Positions 1-10,310 are shown, counted from the first letter of the stretch. The stretch: 48,530 nucleotides of DNA from an uncultured Clostridia bacterium (GCA_947630185.1 CANRGT010000013.1:1-48530), one strand, 5' to 3'. Numbers and translations are program-made. The notes: generated from the sequence alone by a model not told the origin.

Positions 1-131
1 AGTTCGTGTCGATAAGTTTTTTCACAAATTTTTAAACTTACACTATCAAGGCTTTTCAACTAGCGAAAAAATTCAAAGATTAATAGCAGATAATCTCTTA
101 TCCGCTATCTTATGTATGTTTCATCAACTAT

Positions 132-428
132 TTATTGTTCACATGTTTTTTGTTTATTAGCTGAAACAAGCTTAATTCCACCTTTTAAATCAAATTCAGA
201 ACTTAATTTATTGCATGAATCACAAGCAGGCACAATATATTCACCTGGTACATTATTATTAATGATATGTGCACCTAATGTAGCTGAATTATTACAACCT
301 AAAATAGAACATCTATCTGGCCATTTTTCTCCTGAATTATTAATCCAATGATTTTTCCATGAACCACAATTACAAGTACGATTACTTGTTCCATTTTTAT
401 TTTTCCATCCTTTATTTGTTACTGACAT
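132..428 (-). CDS. small HNH-like zinc-binding protein
   Basis: A 98-residue protein with paired cysteines: C19/C21, C40/C45 and C69/C72. A 'GAHI' motif (His54) and the C-terminal 'IVPACDSCNK' follow. The order Cys pair, Ala-His-Ile, then C-x2-C-Asn resembles the zinc-stabilised HNH (beta-beta-alpha metal) nuclease fold, with the last catalytic His replaced by Asn73. The start is supported by a GAAAGGAGAA ribosome site just upstream. It follows the 42-residue basic protein gene by 23 bp, so the two are probably co-transcribed. Nuclease activity is an inference; a zinc-binding adaptor without catalysis fits equally well. I recognise no named family. Confidence 0.7.
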   Translation of the reverse strand: MSVTNKGWKNKNGTSNRTCNCGSWKNHWINNSGEKWPDRCSILGCNNSATLGAHIINNNVPGEYIVPACDSCNKLSSEFDLKGGIKLVSANKQKTCEQ

Positions 429-451
429 AACAATGTTCTCCTTTCAAACTA

Positions 452-580
452 TTATTTTTTTGCTCTATTTCTTAAAGCACTTGCTGCAACAGATTTTTGA
501 ATTTTAGAAGTTGTATTACTTCTTAATTGTTTACTTGCTTTCTTTGCTACAGTTTTAGATGTTCTAACTTTATTTGCCAT
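452..580 (-). CDS. 42-residue basic protein, unknown function
   Basis: The frame stays open upstream to 691, but the convincing start is the ATG at 578-580, preceded by GGAAAGGATATAAC. The 42-residue product begins MANKVRTSKT and ends ALRNRAKK. It is rich in Lys, Arg, Ser and Ala and has no acidic residue. The pattern TSKxVAxxASxxLRxxxTSKxxKSVAASAL looks conserved rather than random; from memory, short proteins of this pattern occur in many bacteria, which I could not verify. High basicity suggests nucleic-acid or ribosome binding (inference). It lies 178 bp downstream of the protease gene and directly upstream of the HNH-like gene. Confidence 0.6.
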   Translation of the reverse strand: MANKVRTSKTVAKKASKQLRSNTTSKIQKSVAASALRNRAKK

Positions 581-613
581 GTTATATCCTTTCCAGAGCT
601 TATATATATTAGA

Positions 614-622
614 ATTATAGCA
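614..622 (-). promoter_or_regulatory. extended -10 promoter of the small-protein pair
   Basis: Read on the minus strand, TG-C-TATAAT forms an extended -10 element about 34 nt upstream of the 42-residue protein start. No good -35 is visible. It would let the two small genes be expressed independently of the protease. Confidence 0.45.
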
Positions 623-694
623 CTTTACAAATTTTAAAATTTGCTTTATAATATAAGTGTATAAGATGTTCGAAATTTTTATACGCTTCATTAT

Positions 695-724
695 GGGCTA
701 TATTTTAATATAGCTCTTTTTTTG
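695..724 (+). terminator. intrinsic terminator, plus-strand polarity
   Basis: GCTATATT and AATATAGC form a stem with a two-base loop, extended by two more pairs, followed on the plus strand by a run of seven T. It lies between the protease stop and the small-protein promoter. On the minus strand no U-tract follows, so its polarity opposes the flanking genes. It may block antisense transcription into the protease gene. Confidence 0.5.
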
Positions 725-758
725 GTTTCTTTAATGACTAACTCTTAAAAGTCAATTT

Positions 759-3014
759 TTAGTCTTCAAATTTAATTTCTTCTTCTGCTACATTATAAAT
801 GTCAAATTTATTTTTAATATCAACTTCTTCAACAAACCATTTATGAAATGAACACTGATGAATAAACTCATCAATTCTATTCTTTCCATGAATCTCTTTT
901 AATGTAATAACAACTCCAAATCTTAAATTTTTACCATCCTCTGAATTTATTCTATTTTTAGTTTTTATACTAATTCCCCATAAAGGATTATCATACATTT
1001 TTTTATCCCTTACTTTAGAATTAAATTTTTCTTTAATACATTTTGTGTTATCCCATTTTCTAAATTCACTTCTAGCATCCTCTTCATTTGTAAAACTTCC
1101 TTCAATATCCTGAACATCATTATTTATTCCAATAATATCATATTCGTTAGATTTCTTATTAAATTTTAATCTCCCTAATTTCAATTCAAATTCTGTGTTT
1201 GTATAGTCTACTCCTTGACTTCTTGTACATTTTGGAAAATAGCACATTGTCGCTTTTACAACAAACGGATATTTTTCTTTGTCTAATGGAATTGGAAGTT
1301 GATAATTGTAAGTATCATATTTTTCAGATACTCCTGAAATGACGAATTTTATTTCATCATTATTAGTTTTAACTATTTTATCTATGTGAGTCGGAACAAC
1401 CCCATGTCCAATTAATTTACTATTCTTGCTTTTATTAGACCAATCTTCACCAGAATCAACGATTAAAGCTTTTGCTTCTTCTCTAGAGAATCCTAAAATA
1501 TGAATTAAATAAGCTAGTTTTCTAGCTATCCATGGTGCAGAGTATGAAGTACCTTTAGTTAAATGTTCTACATTTACATTGTCACATATATTCATGTAAC
1601 AATCCATTTCGGTTCCATTATCTCCACCAAAATAACTAACGTCTGGTTTAATATAAAATGATAATACCTCTCCTTCTCTGCTATATGAAGCCACATTGTC
1701 ATTTTTATCTACGGCATTAACTACTAATGAATTAATTGAGTCTGCTGGAGCTCCTATTTTCATATTTTTCTTGTTAACTTCCTTAGGAATATTAGTTCCT
1801 GCTATTACAAAAATAACATCATATTTAGTTTGGAGTTCATCTAAAAAAGCCGCTTCTGGTGATATAAAATTTGGGTCAATTTCCTTGTCAGCTCCTAATG
1901 ATAAGTTCCAAACTTTTATATCTCTATTTGCTTCTATAATTTTTTCTATAGCTTGAATTACTCTAAATGAGCTAAATTTATTGCCTATTGCAACACCAAA
2001 ATGTCTTACTTTAAAATTTCCACAACCATCATTATGTAATGGATTTAAATTTTGTCCATCTACAATAATAGATGTTACCCCTGTACCATGATTATAATCT
2101 TCATCTACTATTAATTCTTCTGGAATATCAATATTTTGACTTTCTACCCATTCACTAAAATAAACACTGTTTCTAAATGGCTTGTCAATAACACCTATTG
2201 TTGGTTCATTACTTGGACTTTTTATAAATCTATTTAATATTGGTTTATCATTTTCCTTTTTTTCTTCAATAGGCATTTTAGAAATGTCTATTACCGACAT
2301 CGCAATTAAATATGATGCACATTTATTTAATTTTTCTAAATCAGTTTTATCTAATAATACTGTATTATTAGATAAAATATTTCTTTTATCTATTTCTATT
2401 TCTAATGCATTCATTAATTCAGTTATATTTTTCTCCGTTTCATATATAGATACAATTGTTTTATCTTGTATTATCTTTGTATTTTCTTCAACATTGAATT
2501 TTTCTACGTTATTAGCATCAACTATTAATTGTAAAAATTTAGTTTTCTTTATCTTACAATTGCTGAAATCAATAATTTTATCAATTTTTTCAAAATCAGT
2601 ATCACTAATTCCATTAGGAAATTTCTTTAATAGTAGTTCTTTGACTATATTTACTTCTTCAATTGTTTTTTCTATTGCTTCTTTAGCAACATAATAAGTT
2701 ATAATATGTTGCTTTTTATCATGAGAAAACTTGGCACCTACAATCTTTTTATTCATATCGGCACTATCACATTTAAAAAATGCTACTATTCTTCTTGTTT
2801 TAGGAATAATATCTTTGTAATGTGCTGAGAAAAAAATCCCATCAACATATTTAGGTTTGTTTTTCCAGTATAAATCTATTTTCCTTATATCATTTAACAA
2901 TTTATCTATTTTTTCTATTTTTACTATAGTTCTTTTAGGTAAAGTAGGTGGTCCAAAAGTATTAGGATGAGACTTCTGTGTAAAAGAACCTTTTAGCTTC
3001 AATATATTATTCAT
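759..3014 (-). CDS. S8 family (subtilisin-like) serine protease partnered with AAA ATPase
   Basis: A 751-residue protein with a complete subtilase triad: Asp277 (GVIDKPF), His309 (YNHGTGV) and Ser490 (KGTSYSAPW). The oxyanion-hole Asn408 sits in VIAGTN. No signal peptide is visible, so it should act in the cytoplasm. About 270 residues precede the catalytic domain and about 220 follow it; I recognise neither. The start codon lies inside the end of the upstream ATPase gene (8-bp overlap), which implies translational coupling. Subtilases coupled to AAA ATPases are seen as regulated-proteolysis pairs in bacterial accessory regions; a defence or stress role here is inference. Confidence 0.88.
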   Translation of the reverse strand: MNNILKLKGSFTQKSHPNTFGPPTLPKRTIVKIEKIDKLLNDIRKIDLYWKNKPKYVDGIFFSAHYKDIIPKTRRIVAFFKCDSADMNKKIVGAKFSHDKKQHIITYYVAKEAIEKTIEEVNIVKELLLKKFPNGISDTDFEKIDKIIDFSNCKIKKTKFLQLIVDANNVEKFNVEENTKIIQDKTIVSIYETEKNITELMNALEIEIDKRNILSNNTVLLDKTDLEKLNKCASYLIAMSVIDISKMPIEEKKENDKPILNRFIKSPSNEPTIGVIDKPFRNSVYFSEWVESQNIDIPEELIVDEDYNHGTGVTSIIVDGQNLNPLHNDGCGNFKVRHFGVAIGNKFSSFRVIQAIEKIIEANRDIKVWNLSLGADKEIDPNFISPEAAFLDELQTKYDVIFVIAGTNIPKEVNKKNMKIGAPADSINSLVVNAVDKNDNVASYSREGEVLSFYIKPDVSYFGGDNGTEMDCYMNICDNVNVEHLTKGTSYSAPWIARKLAYLIHILGFSREEAKALIVDSGEDWSNKSKNSKLIGHGVVPTHIDKIVKTNNDEIKFVISGVSEKYDTYNYQLPIPLDKEKYPFVVKATMCYFPKCTRSQGVDYTNTEFELKLGRLKFNKKSNEYDIIGINNDVQDIEGSFTNEEDARSEFRKWDNTKCIKEKFNSKVRDKKMYDNPLWGISIKTKNRINSEDGKNLRFGVVITLKEIHGKNRIDEFIHQCSFHKWFVEEVDIKNKFDIYNVAEEEIKFED

Positions 3015-4062
3015 TTACTTCCCCCTTTAGCATTCTTGAAACATTACTTTTTGGCATTCCTGTTAATTTTTCAATATCTCTTACTGTAAATCCTTTATCT
3101 TTTAATTCTTTTATTGACATATCTTTAATTTTTTCTTGCAATAATATAGCATTGTATAATCGTTTTAAATAATCAAATTCACTATTAGGTTCGCTAAAAG
3201 CAAGTGCAGTTTTTATTATATTTTTTAATTCACCTGGATATGGAATACTTGTTAATAGTGACATTATCTTTCTAAATAGTTTTATATCTCTTCCAGCATT
3301 TTCAAATTTAGGTAAATATTCATTTAATATAGATTCAGATATATCTAACAAATCCTCTTTTGAATACCTATCAAAATTAACAGTTGCATCAAATCTTCTT
3401 GTTAAAGCTTTATCTAAATTTTTATATAAATTTGTTGTAGCAATAAAAATAACTCTTACATCTAAATTGTCTAATTCTTTTAATATACTAGATGTAACTC
3501 TTCCCATTTCTCTTATATCTTGTGAATTAACTCTATCCATTGCAATTGCATCAATTTCGTCAAACAAAATAATAACATTACTTGGATTTGGCAACATTTT
3601 AATTTCGGAAAAAACTTCTGCCATATTTTTCTGTGTTTGTCCTAATTTACTATCTATAATCGAACTAAAATCAACACTATATAAATCTCTAGAAAGTATT
3701 CTTGCTACTTGCTTAACACTCTCGGTTTTTCCTGTTCCTGGAGGACCTTCAAATAGAAATTTATTTATTCCAATATTATGATTAACAGCATTTATAATTC
3801 CATATATATCATCTATAATTACTTTAGGCAATGGCAAACTTGTATTTCCAATAGGCACTTTTTCAAAATAATTTAAATTAAAATTATCTCCCTGTGGGAT
3901 AAAAACATTAGCATTAGACAACAATCCCATTATATAATCTCCTACTAAATTCTCACCGTTGTCAAAAAAATACTTTGCTATCTCTAAAGCTTCAGCTCTA
4001 AAAGCAGTTTCGTTCTTTTCTTCGTGATATCTTATTAAGTTAATTACATTTTTTTTCTTCAT
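3007..4062 (-). CDS. AAA+ ATPase with C-terminal helix-turn-helix, protease partner
   Basis: A 351-residue AAA+ ATPase. Walker A is GPPGTGKT (106-113), Walker B ILFDEID (165-171), sensor 1 ATTN (208-211), and an arginine-finger-like TRRFD lies at 221-225. The last 30 residues (KGFTVRDIEKLTGMPKSNV...) read as a helix-turn-helix of the type that ends some recombinases and sigma factors. This suggests DNA contact by the ATPase or a binding element for its partner. The start is fixed by GGAGGTG seven bases upstream. It is first in a two-gene operon with the overlapping subtilase and probably unfolds, loads or licenses substrates for it. Distinct from FtsH, Lon or Clp. Confidence 0.87.
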   Translation of the reverse strand: MKKKNVINLIRYHEEKNETAFRAEALEIAKYFFDNGENLVGDYIMGLLSNANVFIPQGDNFNLNYFEKVPIGNTSLPLPKVIIDDIYGIINAVNHNIGINKFLFEGPPGTGKTESVKQVARILSRDLYSVDFSSIIDSKLGQTQKNMAEVFSEIKMLPNPSNVIILFDEIDAIAMDRVNSQDIREMGRVTSSILKELDNLDVRVIFIATTNLYKNLDKALTRRFDATVNFDRYSKEDLLDISESILNEYLPKFENAGRDIKLFRKIMSLLTSIPYPGELKNIIKTALAFSEPNSEFDYLKRLYNAILLQEKIKDMSIKELKDKGFTVRDIEKLTGMPKSNVSRMLKGEVNE

Positions 4063-4280
4063 AAGTGCACCTCCAAAATTATATTAACACACTTGAAACA
4101 AATATACAATAGTTTGGGACAAATTTTAATAATTTTATTTGATATTAATATAAATGTCTGCAATATGAAATCATTTATATTAGCCAGTCGCAAAAATATT
4201 ATATATTGAAAGGGAACTTTTTGTCCACCTCACCACTAAAGCTTTATTGAACCCATAACCTAGCTAGGGGTTTTAGATAA
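4063..4280. other. AT-rich gap between ATPase gene and tRNA terminator
   Basis: No open frame or tRNA-like fold is convincing here. The ATPase promoter should lie in it; TATAAT occurs only three bases before the Shine-Dalgarno site and has no properly spaced -35. A short imperfect palindrome (AACCTAGCTAGGGGTT) sits at about 4257-4272. No direct repeat of the tRNA-Gln 3' end was found. Confidence 0.4.
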
Positions 4281-4307
4281 CAAAAAGACCGTTTCTTTTG
4301 AAACGGT
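4281..4307 (-). terminator. intrinsic terminator after tRNA-Gln
   Basis: ACCGTTTC and GAAACGGT pair around a four-base loop. On the minus strand the hairpin is followed by CTTTTTG. It lies 86 bp past the tRNA 3' end and would end the eno/tRNA-Gln transcript. Confidence 0.75.
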
Positions 4308-4392
4308 TTAAGTTTTTGTGTTCATCAAACTTCTTTAATTCTTGAAATCAAGTTGTATCAATCATTTCGAAAAGTTCGACGAAAACTATTTT

Positions 4393-4468
4393 TGGCTGGG
4401 GTACTAGGATTCGAACCTAGGAAATGCCTGAGTCAGAGTCAGGTGCCTTACCGCTTGGCTATACCCCA
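4393..4468 (-). tRNA. tRNA-Gln (anticodon CTG)
   Basis: A full cloverleaf can be drawn by hand. The 7-bp acceptor is TGGGGTA with TACCCCA, and the D-arm contains AGCCAAGCGGTAAGGC. The anticodon stem CCTGA/TCAGG encloses loop CTCTGAC, giving anticodon CTG. The T-arm is CCTAG-GTTCGAAT-CCTAG, and the discriminator G is followed by an encoded CCA. The 5' TGGGGTATAGCCAAGCGG start is typical of glutamine tRNAs. It lies 80 bp downstream of eno, with a G/C hairpin between, and is probably processed from its transcript or from a local promoter. Confidence 0.95.
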
Positions 4469-4475
4469 ATATTTT

Positions 4476-4495
4476 CCCCCTTATTTAAAAGGGGG
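4476..4495. other. GC hairpin between eno and tRNA-Gln
   Basis: CCCCCTT and AAGGGGG pair around a six-base loop in otherwise AT-rich DNA. No U-tract follows on the minus strand. It may protect the eno mRNA 3' end or mark a processing site ahead of the tRNA rather than terminate transcription. Confidence 0.5.
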
Positions 4496-4548
4496 ATTAT
4501 TTTTAAATTTCTTTTATTAAAAATTGCTCAATGCAATATTTATGCAAA

Positions 4549-5851
<1,303 letters not shown>

Positions 5852-6035
5852 AACTTTACCTTGCTTATGTTTATTTTAATAAACATACCTTTCTTTTAAT
5901 ATTTTTTATGTGATTTTTATTATTGCTTATTTTTTTGTTTTTAATGTTAATATTTATGTTTTTATAAAGTACTTAAATAGTTATTAATTATATTTTATAC
6001 TATTAGTTGTCATTATAATTATTTTTGCTCATTAA

Positions 6036-7565
6036 TTATTTTTCTATTAAGCTTTCTCCAGTCATTTCTTCTGGTTTTGGAATTTCCATTAAATCTAACA
6101 TTGTAGGTGCTAAGTCTGCAAGTTTTCCTACTTTTAATTTAACACCTTCTGCACCAATTAAAACAAGTGGAACTGGATTTGTTGTGTGTGCTGTATGTGG
6201 TTCTCCAGTTTTGTAATCTATCATTTGCTCTGCGTTTCCGTGGTCTGCTGTCATTATTATCATTCCGTTTTTTTCTTCTACGGCATCTACCACTTTTTGT
6301 ACGCATTCGTCAATAGCTTCTATTGCTTTAATTGCAGCTTCTAGATTTCCTGTATGCCCAACCATATCTGGATTTGCATAGTTTAGAATAATGCAATCAT
6401 ATTTATCAGATTTAATTGCTTCTACTACTTTATCTGTTACTTCATAAGCACTCATCTCTGGCTTTAAATCATAAGTTTCTACTTTAGGAGATGGTACTAA
6501 AATTCTATCTTCTCCTTGATACTGCTTTTCTTCTCCACCATTAAAGAAGAATGTAACATGGGCGTATTTTTCTGTTTCTGCTATTCTTAATTGTGTTAGA
6601 CCTTTCTTTGAAACATATTCTCCAAAGGTATTTTTTAATGCTTCTGGTTTAAAGGCAATGCTTACATTTGGAATTGTTTCATCATATTGTTTAAAGCATA
6701 CATAATGTAATTTTAATTTTTCTGTTTCAAATCCATCAAACTCAGGATCTACTAAGCTTCTTGTAATTTCTCTTGCTCTGTCTGGTCTAAAGTTAAAGAA
6801 TATAACTGAGTCATTGTTTGAAATTGTTGCAACTGGCTCTTCTCCATTGCATATTACAGTTGGCACTACAAATTCATCAAATACTTCTTTTTGATAAGAT
6901 GCTTCTATTGCTGATATTGCACTTACTGCTTTTTCTCCTTTTCCTCTAACTATTGCATCATAAGCTTTTTGTACTCTTTCCCATCTTTTATCACGATCCA
7001 TTGCATAAAATCTTCCAGAAATAGTTGCTATTTTTCCTACGCCTTTTTCTTTTATTTTTTCTTCTAATTTTGTAATATAGCTTTCGCCAGATGCTGGTGG
7101 TGTATCTCTTCCATCCATAAAGCAATGAATATATACTTCATCAAAGTCTTTTCTTTTAGCAAGCTCTAATAAAGCAAATAAATGCCTTATATGACTATGA
7201 ACTCCACCATCTGAAAGAAGCCCCATAATGTGCAATTTTGAATTGTGTTTTTTACAATTTTCAATTGCTTCTGAAAATTCCTTAATGCTAAAGAAGTCTC
7301 CTTCTTCTATTGTTTTAGTTATTCTTGTTAGGTCTTGATATACAATTCTTCCTGCCCCAATATTGGTATGTCCTACTTCTGAATTTCCCATTTGTCCATC
7401 TGGTAAGCCTACATTTAAACCACTTGTGTAAATAGTAGTTGTTGGCCATGTTTTCATTAGTTTATCTATATTAGGTGTATTTGCTAATTTTACTGCATTT
7501 GCTTTTTCATTTTCGTTTATTCCAAATCCATCTAATATCATTAGCATCATAGGTTTTCTTCTCAT
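6036..7565 (-). CDS. gpmI: 2,3-bisphosphoglycerate-independent phosphoglycerate mutase
   Basis: Manganese-dependent interconversion of 3- and 2-phosphoglycerate. The alkaline-phosphatase-like metal site begins at LDGFG (Asp12). The phosphorylated serine lies in [15 protein letters not shown] (Ser62), and GHTGNLEAA and [10 protein letters not shown] supply further ligands. I place the start at 7565 (MRRKPMM, 509 residues) because GGAG stands ten bases upstream and the length matches the family; an in-frame ATG at 7592 would add nine residues. It lies between tpiA and eno, with 188 bp upstream. Confidence 0.96.
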   Translation of the reverse strand: MRRKPMMLMILDGFGINENEKANAVKLANTPNIDKLMKTWPTTTIYTSGLNVGLPDGQMGNSEVGHTNIGAGRIVYQDLTRITKTIEEGDFFSIKEFSEAIENCKKHNSKLHIMGLLSDGGVHSHIRHLFALLELAKRKDFDEVYIHCFMDGRDTPPASGESYITKLEEKIKEKGVGKIATISGRFYAMDRDKRWERVQKAYDAIVRGKGEKAVSAISAIEASYQKEVFDEFVVPTVICNGEEPVATISNNDSVIFFNFRPDRAREITRSLVDPEFDGFETEKLKLHYVCFKQYDETIPNVSIAFKPEALKNTFGEYVSKKGLTQLRIAETEKYAHVTFFFNGGEEKQYQGEDRILVPSPKVETYDLKPEMSAYEVTDKVVEAIKSDKYDCIILNYANPDMVGHTGNLEAAIKAIEAIDECVQKVVDAVEEKNGMIIMTADHGNAEQMIDYKTGEPHTAHTTNPVPLVLIGAEGVKLKVGKLADLAPTMLDLMEIPKPEEMTGESLIEK

Positions 7566-7753
7566 TTTTTTATTTCTCCATTTCCTTTTCATTTTGTCAA
7601 ATTATTTCAACAATCTATAGCTTAATCTTTAATATAAAGAATTTAATATGTTGTTCATTTTAAGTTTACTATGATAATTAAAGTTTGATAATTATAAATT
7701 TTGTATTTTTATTTTATATAGTTTACTTTTTCGTATAATTATATTGTTAAAAT

Positions 7754-8503
7754 TTATACTGACAAACAAATTTTAGCAAATTCCTCTGGCTTTAAGCTAG
7801 CACCACCTACTAATCCTCCGTCTATGTCTGAAGTAGAGAATAATTCTTTGCTATTTTCTGATTTTACACTTCCACCATATAGAATGATTATTTCATTTGC
7901 AACTTCATCACCATAAAGATTTCTAATTTCATTTCTTATAGATTTTATAGCTTCGTTTGCATCTTCTGATGTAGCTGTTTTGCCAGTTCCTATTGCCCAA
8001 ATTGGTTCATAAGCAATCATGCATTTTTTTACTTGATTGCTGTCTAGTCCTTCTAGTGCAAGTTTTGTTTGCTCTGTAATAATTTCTGTTTGTTTGCCTT
8101 GCTCTCTTTGTTCTAAACTTTCGCCTACACAAATAATAGGTTTTAGTTCATGTTGTAAAGCTGATTTTATTTTTTTGTTTACTGTTTCGTCTTTTTCTGC
8201 AAAATATTGTCTTCTTTCAGAGTGCCCTATAATAACATATTCTACTCCAATTGATTTTAACATTTGTGCAGATACTTCTCCTGTGTAGCCTCCTTTTTCT
8301 TCCCAATGCATATTTTGAGCTCCTATTTTGATGTTTGTATTTTGTACGCCAAGTAAGCAATAAAATAAATCTGTATAAGGAACACAAAGTATAACTTCAT
8401 TTTGAGTACTTTTTACCATTGGTGTAATTTGTTCAATAAATGTCATTGCTTCATTTGGAAGCATATTCATTTTCCAATTTCCTGCAATTACTTTCCTTCT
8501 CAT
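7754..8503 (-). CDS. tpiA: triosephosphate isomerase
   Basis: Interconverts dihydroxyacetone phosphate and glyceraldehyde 3-phosphate. At 249 residues it is of normal length. Catalytic residues are all visible: Lys11 in AGNWKMN, His94 in IIGHSERR and Glu166 in AYEPIWAIGTG. The phosphate-gripping LYGGSVKSEN and GGLVGGASL are near the C terminus. It starts 29 bp after pgk, so the two are surely co-transcribed. Confidence 0.98.
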   Translation of the reverse strand: MRRKVIAGNWKMNMLPNEAMTFIEQITPMVKSTQNEVILCVPYTDLFYCLLGVQNTNIKIGAQNMHWEEKGGYTGEVSAQMLKSIGVEYVIIGHSERRQYFAEKDETVNKKIKSALQHELKPIICVGESLEQREQGKQTEIITEQTKLALEGLDSNQVKKCMIAYEPIWAIGTGKTATSEDANEAIKSIRNEIRNLYGDEVANEIIILYGGSVKSENSKELFSTSDIDGGLVGGASLKPEEFAKICLSV

Positions 8504-8532
8504 TTTTGCCTCTTTCTATTTTTATTTAATAT

Positions 8533-9879
8533 TTACATAGTTTTTTGATTTACATAGTCTTTGGGTGTACCTTCACCTTTACTTTGTATGGGTGTTTTTT
8601 CATCTAATGCAGCAATTCCTGGTAAAGTTTTTCCTTCTAAGAATTCAAGTGATGCTCCACCACCTGTTGATAAATAAATATTATCAAAATCTTTCTTATC
8701 TTTACCTTTATTTACTTCTGCTTTAATGATTTTCTTAACAGCTGAAACTGAGTCTCCACCACCTATTACACATTTTGCTTTTGTTCCTGCAATAACATTT
8801 GCAACTCTTGCTGTTCCTAAATCAAATGGTGGTACTTCTGTGAAGCCTAAAGGTCCATTCCATGCTATTGTTTCAGCATTTTCTATGCTATCTGCAAATT
8901 GCATTTGAGTATTGTTTCCAATATCTAAGATTTGGTAACCTTCTAGACTTTCTCCTTTTCCTTCAGCTATTTCTTTTTCTGTATATAATTTAACTTGTTT
9001 TTGCTCTGCATTGTCTATATTTTCTTTTGTTAACTCTTCACCTTTTGGTAATTTTGCAACTCTAGCATCTTTTGGAAGTACAATTTCTACACCTTGCTCT
9101 GTTGCTTCTTTCATAATGTCTTTTGCTAATTGTAATTTATCTTCTTCATATATTGAAGAACCTATATCATATCCTTTTGCTTTTAAGAAAGTATTTGCCA
9201 TTGCTCCACCTATCAAAATTGTATCTACTTTATCTAATAAGTTTTCAATAACACCTATTTTATCAGAAACTTTTGCTCCTCCTAAAATAGCTACAAAAGG
9301 TTTTTCAGGTTTTTCAAGAACAGCTCCTAATGCATTTATTTCCTTTTCCATTAAAAGTCCTGCTACTTTATCTCCTTCTACATAGTGTGTAATTCCTTCT
9401 GTAGAGCTATGTGCTCTATGAGCTGTACCAAATGCATCATTAACATATATTTCAACGCCTCCACCTAATCTTGCTAAGGCTTTGCTGAATTCTGGGTCGT
9501 TTGCTTCTTCCCCTGGATTAAAACGTAAATTTTCTAATAATCCAACATCGCCATCACCTAAACTACTTGCCATGGCTTGTGCATCTTCTCCTATAACGTC
9601 TCCTGATAATTTTACATTAGCAGATAATTTTTGAGATAGGCTTTCTGCAACCGGCTTCATTGAATATTTTGGATTAACTTCTCCCTTTGGTCTACCAAAG
9701 TGAGATGCTAATATTACTCTAGCTCCTTTTTCTTTTAAAAGACGAATTGTAGGTAATGCGGCTTCTATTCTAGTGTCATCTCTAATTGTTCCGTCATCAT
9801 TTAATGGAACATTAAAGTCGCAACGAACAAAAACTAATTTTCCTTTAAAATCAACGTCATTTATAGTTTTCTTTTCCAT
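8533..9879 (-). CDS. pgk: phosphoglycerate kinase, slightly long form
   Basis: Makes ATP and 3-phosphoglycerate from 1,3-bisphosphoglycerate. Substrate-binding RCDFNVPLNDDG and RIEAALPTI, HRAHSSTEG, the nucleotide-site GGAKVSDKIGVI and GGGDSVSAV are in order. At 448 residues it exceeds the usual bacterial 390-415. About 20 of the extra residues follow the normal LPGIAAL ending, and small insertions (for example around EVNKGKDKKD) add the rest. AGGAG seven bases upstream fixes the start. Between the DUF1653 gene and tpiA. Confidence 0.97.
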   Translation of the reverse strand: MEKKTINDVDFKGKLVFVRCDFNVPLNDDGTIRDDTRIEAALPTIRLLKEKGARVILASHFGRPKGEVNPKYSMKPVAESLSQKLSANVKLSGDVIGEDAQAMASSLGDGDVGLLENLRFNPGEEANDPEFSKALARLGGGVEIYVNDAFGTAHRAHSSTEGITHYVEGDKVAGLLMEKEINALGAVLEKPEKPFVAILGGAKVSDKIGVIENLLDKVDTILIGGAMANTFLKAKGYDIGSSIYEEDKLQLAKDIMKEATEQGVEIVLPKDARVAKLPKGEELTKENIDNAEQKQVKLYTEKEIAEGKGESLEGYQILDIGNNTQMQFADSIENAETIAWNGPLGFTEVPPFDLGTARVANVIAGTKAKCVIGGGDSVSAVKKIIKAEVNKGKDKKDFDNIYLSTGGGASLEFLEGKTLPGIAALDEKTPIQSKGEGTPKDYVNQKTM

Positions 9880-9987
9880 ACTTTCACTCCTAACTTTTAG
9901 TTACTATTAAAATTTTATATTTGCTCTTTGTTGTGTAATTTTATTATAGTCTATTTATTTACACTTTTAAATTTTTCAAATTCAAAT

Positions 9988-10239
9988 TTATTTAACATTT
10001 ACACTTTTAATATCTTGTAATTCAAATCTATATTTTTGTTTTACTTCTGGATATTTTTCTCTATCAACTTCTGATGCAAACATATCATAAGGTCTAATAT
10101 ATAAATTAGTATCGCCATATAAAGCTCTATATACAACATATTTTTCTTTTGTTTCACTGTGTATAGCAATATCTTCTACTATATAATAGTCTCCTTTGAA
10201 ATGTTTATATATTCCATGTACCTTAATTTCTCTTTCCAT
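9988..10239 (-). CDS. DUF1653-family protein
   Basis: An 83-residue protein. [20 protein letters not shown], the [17 protein letters not shown] stretch and a terminal region including [13 protein letters not shown] are the hallmarks of the DUF1653 family of small all-beta proteins of unknown function. I choose the ATG at 10239 because GGAGAAG, which overlaps the alternative ATG at 10254, stands nine bases before it. Lying inside the gap-to-pgk interval, it is probably carried on the glycolytic transcript, but nothing in the family ties it to glycolysis. Confidence 0.85.
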   Translation of the reverse strand: MEREIKVHGIYKHFKGDYYIVEDIAIHSETKEKYVVYRALYGDTNLYIRPYDMFASEVDREKYPEVKQKYRFELQDIKSVNVK

Positions 10240-10265
10240 TTTTATCTTCTCCATTTAATATACAA

Positions 10266-10310
10266 TAATCATGTAGTTATTTAGAATATTTCTATATAAC
10301 TACATAATTA
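10266..10310. repeat. 15-bp inverted repeat between gap and DUF1653 gene
   Basis: TAATCATGTAGTTAT and ATAACTACATAATTA pair with one G-U position around a 15-base loop, starting ten bases after the gap stop. No U-tract follows on the minus strand, so a processing or mRNA-stabilising hairpin is likelier than a terminator. Confidence 0.6.

Noticed and set aside
84-107. Hairpin TAGCAGATAA/TTATCCGCTA after the HNH-like gene as a terminator
   Set aside because: The stem is good, but neither strand has a U-tract directly after it, and the window edge prevents judging context.
2182-2694. 170-codon plus-strand frame opposite the protease gene
   Set aside because: Antisense shadow in AT-rich DNA with a Phe/Ser/Ile-rich translation and no ribosome site; the protease triad on the other strand is intact.
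4230-4275. Segment with GGTTC-like bases near tRNA-Gln as a second, decayed tRNA
   Set aside because: No acceptor or anticodon stem can be drawn; only a five-base resemblance to a T-loop.
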